The translations under genes were made by a program, and so were the position numbers. 64,000 nt of DNA from JABCYV01 sp035512155 (lineage in GTDB: Bacteria > Acidobacteriota > Terriglobia > Terriglobales > Acidobacteriaceae), in assembly GCA_035512155.1 (NCBI GenBank), contig DATKEN010000121.1:7822-71821 (forward strand), given 5' to 3'. This document shows, in pieces, positions 60,711-64,000 of the stretch. The stretch's first letter is position 1. Each line of letters starts with the position of its first letter. The notes beneath the pieces were generated by a model. It was not told the origin of the DNA. It searched no databases and worked only from the letters and a program-made list of their open reading frames with translations.

Positions 60711-62165
60711 ACGACAAACCAGACCTCGCGAAGAAGTTTTCTCAGAATTTCCGCCCTGGGATGGGCAGCAGCGGTGGTTCCTGACGTGGTCCGGCCAGCG
60801 GATGCGGCAACCGCAAAACTCGCGACCGGCAGCGAACCGGCGAATCGCAGCCCGGAGATCTCCGTTTGGGAAACATCTGGCGACGAGCGTTTTGCCGCCG
60901 CTCCTCGAGCCACTTGGCGTCCTGCGGGGACACCGGCAACCGATCAGCTCCGGCTAAACCCCGGCATAAAGTTCCAGGAGATTTTGGGATTCGGGGGCGC
61001 CTTTACTGACGCCGCGTGCTACATGTTCAATCAACTTTCGCCTGTAGCCCGAGAAAAACTATTCCATGAGCTGTTTCATCCATCAGAAATGGGACTGAGT
61101 GTTGGCCGGATATGCGTTGGATCGAGCGACTACTCGAAGAAACTTTACAGTTACGATGAGGGCGAACCTGATCCGGAGCTCACGCGATTTTCGATCGACC
61201 ACGACCGCGAATACATTCTGCCCGTGCTCCGCGAGGCGCGTCAGGCGAATCCTGACCTATTCCTTTTTTCATCTCCATGGAGCCCGCCCGGCTGGATGAA
61301 GTTCAACAACTCGATGCTGGGTGGCTCGATGCGCAATCACTACTTCCCGGTTTACGCGAAATACTACCTGAAATTTTTGCAAGGCTACGCGGCCGAAGGC
61401 GTGCCGGTGCAAGCGCTGACTTCGCAGAACGAAGTGGACACCGATCAGGATGGCAGAATGCCCGCTTGTATCTGGCCGCAGGAGTACGAAATTAAATTTG
61501 TGCGAGATCATCTGGGTCCGCTTCTGGAAAACAGCGGACAACCGACTAAGATCTGGATTTTGGACCACAACTACAATTTGTGGGGACGCGTGGTGGACTC
61601 ACTGCAGGACGATAAGCTTCGCAAATACGTCAACGCGGTCGCCTGGCACGGTTACTATGGCACTCCCGACATGATGAGCAAGGTTCATGACGCCTATCCG
61701 GAAGCAGAGATGCATTGGACCGAAGGCGGACCGGACTACACGGATCCTGGTTATCTGACGGATTGGTGTAAGTGGGCGGGAACTTTCAGGGCGGTACTGA
61801 ATAACTGGTGCCGCTCCATCACAGCATGGAACCTGGCTCTCGATGAGCAGGGCCGGCCGAACATCGGACCATTTCCGTGTGGTGGCGTTGTAACCATCAA
61901 CTCGCAGACCAAAGAGATAATCCGTAGCGGACAATACTGGGCTTTTGCTCACTACGCGCGCGTCATCCGTCGTGGGGCTCGCCGCTTTGACTCGCAGAGC
62001 ACGGCCGCTGACCTGCAGCACGTTGCGGTTGAAAATCCAGACGGCCAACAGCTGCTGATCCTGACCAACACGGGAGCTGCAAGGGCGATCGAATTGCGGC
62101 TGGCGAATAGGGCGGCTTCGGTTCTACTGAAAGCAAATTCAGTGACCACTCTGGCATGGAGGTAG
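60711..62165 (+). CDS. Glycoside hydrolase family 30 (glucosylceramidase-like), Tat-exported
   Basis: The catalytic domain is complete: KFQEILGFGGAFTDAACYMF at the start, LFSSPWSPPGWMKFNNSM, acid/base Glu in LTSQNEVDTDQ and nucleophile Glu in EMHWTEGGPD, then a small C-terminal beta domain. GH30 enzymes cleave beta-linked glucose or related residues. The first standard start codon in frame is a GTG at 60774, but the preceding frame encodes a perfect twin-arginine signal (TSRRSFLRISALGWAAAVVP). It has ACG at 60711, six bases after AGGAG, where ATG is expected. I use 60711: either ACG is the start, or an ATG was mutated. Confidence 0.88.
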   Translation, partial: TTNQTSRRSFLRISALGWAAAVVPDVVRPADAATAKLATGSEPANRSPEISVWETSGDERFAAAPRATWRPAGTPATDQLRLNPGIKFQEILGFGGAFTDAACYMFNQLSPVAREKLFHELFHPSEMGLSVGRICVGSSDYSKKLYSYDEGEPDPELTRFSIDHDREYILPVLREARQANPDLFLFSSPWSPPGWMKFNNSMLGGSMRNHYFPVYAKYYLKFLQGYAAEGVPVQALTSQNEVDTDQDGRMPACIWPQEYEIKFVRDHLGPLLENSGQPTKIWILDHNYNLWGRVVDSLQDDKLRKYVNAVAWHGYYGTPDMMSKVHDAYPEAEMHWTEGGPDYTDPGYLTDWCKWAGTFRAVLNNWCRSITAWNLALDEQGRPNIGPFPCGGVVTINSQTKEIIRSGQYWAFAHYARVIRRGARRFDSQSTAADLQHVAVENPDGQQLLILTNTGAARAIELRLANRAASVLLKANSVTTLAWR

Positions 62166-62561
62166 CGGCTCTCAGAATTCCGCCTTCCCACTGGGGCAGA
62201 ATCCGGTTAGCGGCATCAACGGACAGTTCTATGATGCTCGCCAAAGATTCAGGAGATGACGGGCAATCCGGTACTAATCCACCCCACTGACCCCCCTGAC
62301 AAAAACTGACTCTTATAGCAAGCGGGATGGGGATAGTTGACGAACCGATCGTCAGCACTCAGAACCCGGGATGTGAGCGCTATGGCAATTTAACGCCTGC
62401 AACGAGCCTGAGGATTGGCTAATGCACCGAACCATTGTAAGGAGGTCGAGTTGACACGGAGAACAACGACTTCTACACTTCAGACCTACCCAAGGGAAGC
62501 TTCGACAGATCCGGTTCGCAGGGAACAACAACAAAATCTTGTCAAGAAGGGAGAATGACCC
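62166..62561. other. Stretch without a gene
   Basis: I see no coding pattern in these bases on either strand. An AAGGAGG at 62439 is not followed by an open frame of useful length. It ends with the leader of the hydrolase gene. Confidence 0.5.
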
Positions 62562-63254
62562 ATGAAGAACATCGTTCTGGTTCATGGAGGTTTTGTAGAC
62601 GGCGCTGGCTGGGAGGGCGTCTACAGGACTCTAAAAAAGAACGGCTACAACGTCAGCATCGTGCAGAACCCTACCCTATCGTTGGCGGACGACGTGGCGG
62701 TTACTAAGCGCGTTCTTGCCGCGCAGGACGGTCCCGCCATTGTCGTCGGCCACTCCTATGGAGGGGCGGTGATTACCCAAGCCGGAAACGATCCTAAAGT
62801 TGCGGGCCTTGTCTACATAACTGCCTTTGCCCCGGACAAGGGCGAGTCCGTGGCTTCGCTTATCAAGAATCCGCCGCCTGGTGCGCCCGTGCCACCGATA
62901 CTGCCACCGCAGGATGGTTTTTTGTTGCTCGACAAAGCAAAATTTCCTGCCTCCTTCGCGGGTGATGTCGAGCCAGGGAAGGCGGCGTTCATGGCCGACT
63001 CCCAAGTCCCATGGGGCGTGGAAGCTTTTAGCGGTACGATCAGCGAACCTGCATGGAAGTCAAAACCGAGCTGGTACTTGATTGTGACAGACGACAAGAT
63101 GATTCCACCCGACGCCCAGCGTTTCATGTCCAAGCGGGCGGGCTCTACGGTCGTTGAGGTCAAAGGCAGCCATGCCATCTATGTGTCACAGCCCGAGGCT
63201 GTCGCAGCTCTAATCGAACAAGCCGCCAACAGCCTAAAGGCAGCCGCCGCTTAG
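62562..63254 (+). CDS. Alpha/beta hydrolase
   Basis: AGGGAG precedes the ATG. The 230-residue protein has the fold start IVLVHGGFVDGAGW, the nucleophile elbow VVGHSYGGAVITQ, Asp in IVTDDKMIPPDAQ and His in KGSHAIYVSQPE, so the triad is complete. The type is that of small esterases of the salicylate/AB_hydrolase_6 group. The substrate is unknown. There is no signal peptide. Confidence 0.92.
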   Translation: MKNIVLVHGGFVDGAGWEGVYRTLKKNGYNVSIVQNPTLSLADDVAVTKRVLAAQDGPAIVVGHSYGGAVITQAGNDPKVAGLVYITAFAPDKGESVASLIKNPPPGAPVPPILPPQDGFLLLDKAKFPASFAGDVEPGKAAFMADSQVPWGVEAFSGTISEPAWKSKPSWYLIVTDDKMIPPDAQRFMSKRAGSTVVEVKGSHAIYVSQPEAVAALIEQAANSLKAAAA

Positions 63255-63643
63255 CGATTGGGTGATAGCAGCCGCTCGACGCTAACGGCGTTTTGTGGAG
63301 ACTATTCCAAACAGGCTTTAGCACTCAAAACCCCTCCAAAGGTCAATGAATGAAACGGCGATATTACAACAGGTATGCGGCGCTGGCGCTCAGCTTTGAG
63401 GCTCTTGAACTCGGCTATTGGCGGGTCTAAGCTTTCCCTTAGTCTCGGGGTGAGGGACGGCACAGGTTTTTACCGTTTCCACTGTCCTGGGTTCGACCGA
63501 AGGCGAACGGTTGGCAGGCCGGGCCACGTTTCTCACCCCGCGACGCAATGTCTTCCCATAGCGCTCGCAATCCTTGCGCGAAACAGAACAAATCGATCAC
63601 TCAACCGGTTTTACTGACCTTGCTGCTACCATGTGTTATTGCC
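63255..63643. other. Stretch without a supported gene
   Basis: A short open frame (+ 63375-63617) is Arg-rich with no start signal; I do not regard it as a gene. Confidence 0.4.
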
Positions 63644-64000
63644 ATGAAAGAACCCACGGCTGCCCAGGCCCCCCGCAATCTAATCGGTAACTCGAACCAA
63701 CCGCAGGTTGCGCGACACGATCCTGCTAAAAACGATAACACGGTGAAGATCAGGGAACTCGTGGACCGGCAGGTACAAGCGTGGGAGAAGCATGATTTTG
63801 GAATTGCCGCCCCTGACTGGCTTCCAAACGGGGAATTGATTTCGCCGGGGGGGCATGTGCCCGCTGAGGAAATGCAAACAGCGATGGCCGGTTATTTCAA
63901 GCAGTTCCGCGATTTGCGAGTCACGGTAAAGAATGTCTTCATTTCGACTGACGGAGCTAAGGCGGCCATCGAGTGGGACTGGGATGTGACTCGGCGAAGA
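63644..64000 (+). CDS. SnoaL/NTF2-like protein, 3' partial
   Basis: The frame from the ATG at 63644 is open to the window end. It starts MKEPTAAQAPRNLIGNSNQP and continues TVKIRELVDRQVQAWEKHDF, GIAAPDWLPNGELISPGGHV, then EEMQTAMAGYFKQFRDLRVT and VFISTDGAKAAIEWDWDV, which is the SnoaL/NTF2-like cone pattern. No signal peptide is evident. Members include small isomerases and binding proteins; the 119 residues seen do not decide which. Confidence 0.75.
   Translation, partial: MKEPTAAQAPRNLIGNSNQPQVARHDPAKNDNTVKIRELVDRQVQAWEKHDFGIAAPDWLPNGELISPGGHVPAEEMQTAMAGYFKQFRDLRVTVKNVFISTDGAKAAIEWDWDVTRRR

Noticed and set aside
63375..63617. 80-residue + strand frame
   Set aside because: It is Arg-rich, with no start signal and no recognisable domain.
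1..64000. CRISPR array or Cas genes, given the Csx29-like TPR-CHAT protein
   Set aside because: No regularly spaced direct repeats and no cas-like protein were seen.

Overview
The window looks like a chromosome fragment of a soil Acidobacteriota (Terriglobia / Koribacter-like). This is inferred from gene content, not from a marker gene: four CRTAC1 (FG-GAP/ASPIC-UnbV) proteins, an Oar-type TonB-dependent receptor with an N-terminal carboxypeptidase-regulatory domain, a Ser/Thr kinase with a PD40 propeller, a tricorn-like protease, PEGA proteins, a TPR-CHAT protein and many short dispersed hairpin repeats. Base composition is evenly GC-rich. I see no rRNA, integrase, intact insertion sequence, prophage or CRISPR array; there is one tRNA-Leu.

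Region 1 (1-15.2 kb) is a surface-uptake island. A 5'-truncated CRTAC1 gene and a TPR gene run on the + strand. They converge on a minus-strand operon of one TPR and three CRTAC1 genes. Upstream lies the Oar-type receptor, ended by a clean terminator, then a divergent GntR/UTRA regulator and a convergent glucokinase. The receptor/regulator intergenic region holds a promoter whose -10 box sits inside a palindrome, plus related motifs in the regulator leader, so the regulator probably controls both genes.

Region 2 (15.4-23.8 kb) is mostly unassigned: a basic/acidic bipartite small protein, an 811-residue secreted protein flanked by two inverted helical paralogues, a zinc ribbon, a single-domain response regulator, a GAF-TM-PEGA-WD40 fusion and a DUF3034-like outer-membrane protein.

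Region 3 (23.9-36.0 kb) is a long minus-strand run of ten tightly packed genes: two ATPases, two permeases and the binding protein of a peptide ABC transporter, then an ECF-type sigma factor, a TPR-CHAT (caspase-like) protein, a small zinc-binding anti-sigma-like protein, a subtilisin-like protease with an internal STVAVLD microrepeat, and an HD-GYP protein. The sigma / TPR-CHAT / candidate anti-sigma trio resembles the output half of type III-E (Craspase) systems without any CRISPR component. I consider it the best candidate for an undescribed system.

Region 4 (36-64 kb) is mainly metabolic and proteolytic: an HtrA-like protease fused to a degenerate receiver domain, a luciferase-like monooxygenase, a decayed REP-associated transposase bracketed by inverted REP hairpins, tRNA-Leu, secG, a metallo-beta-lactamase-fold hydrolase, PEGA proteins, a CPBP protease, aminotransferases, a 2-hydroxyacid dehydrogenase, the PD40 kinase, a glycosyltransferase, a tricorn-like protease, a Tat-exported amidase, a dihaem oxidoreductase, a GH30 glycosidase whose Tat signal is reached only through an ACG codon, an alpha/beta hydrolase, and an NTF2-like gene cut by the window end.
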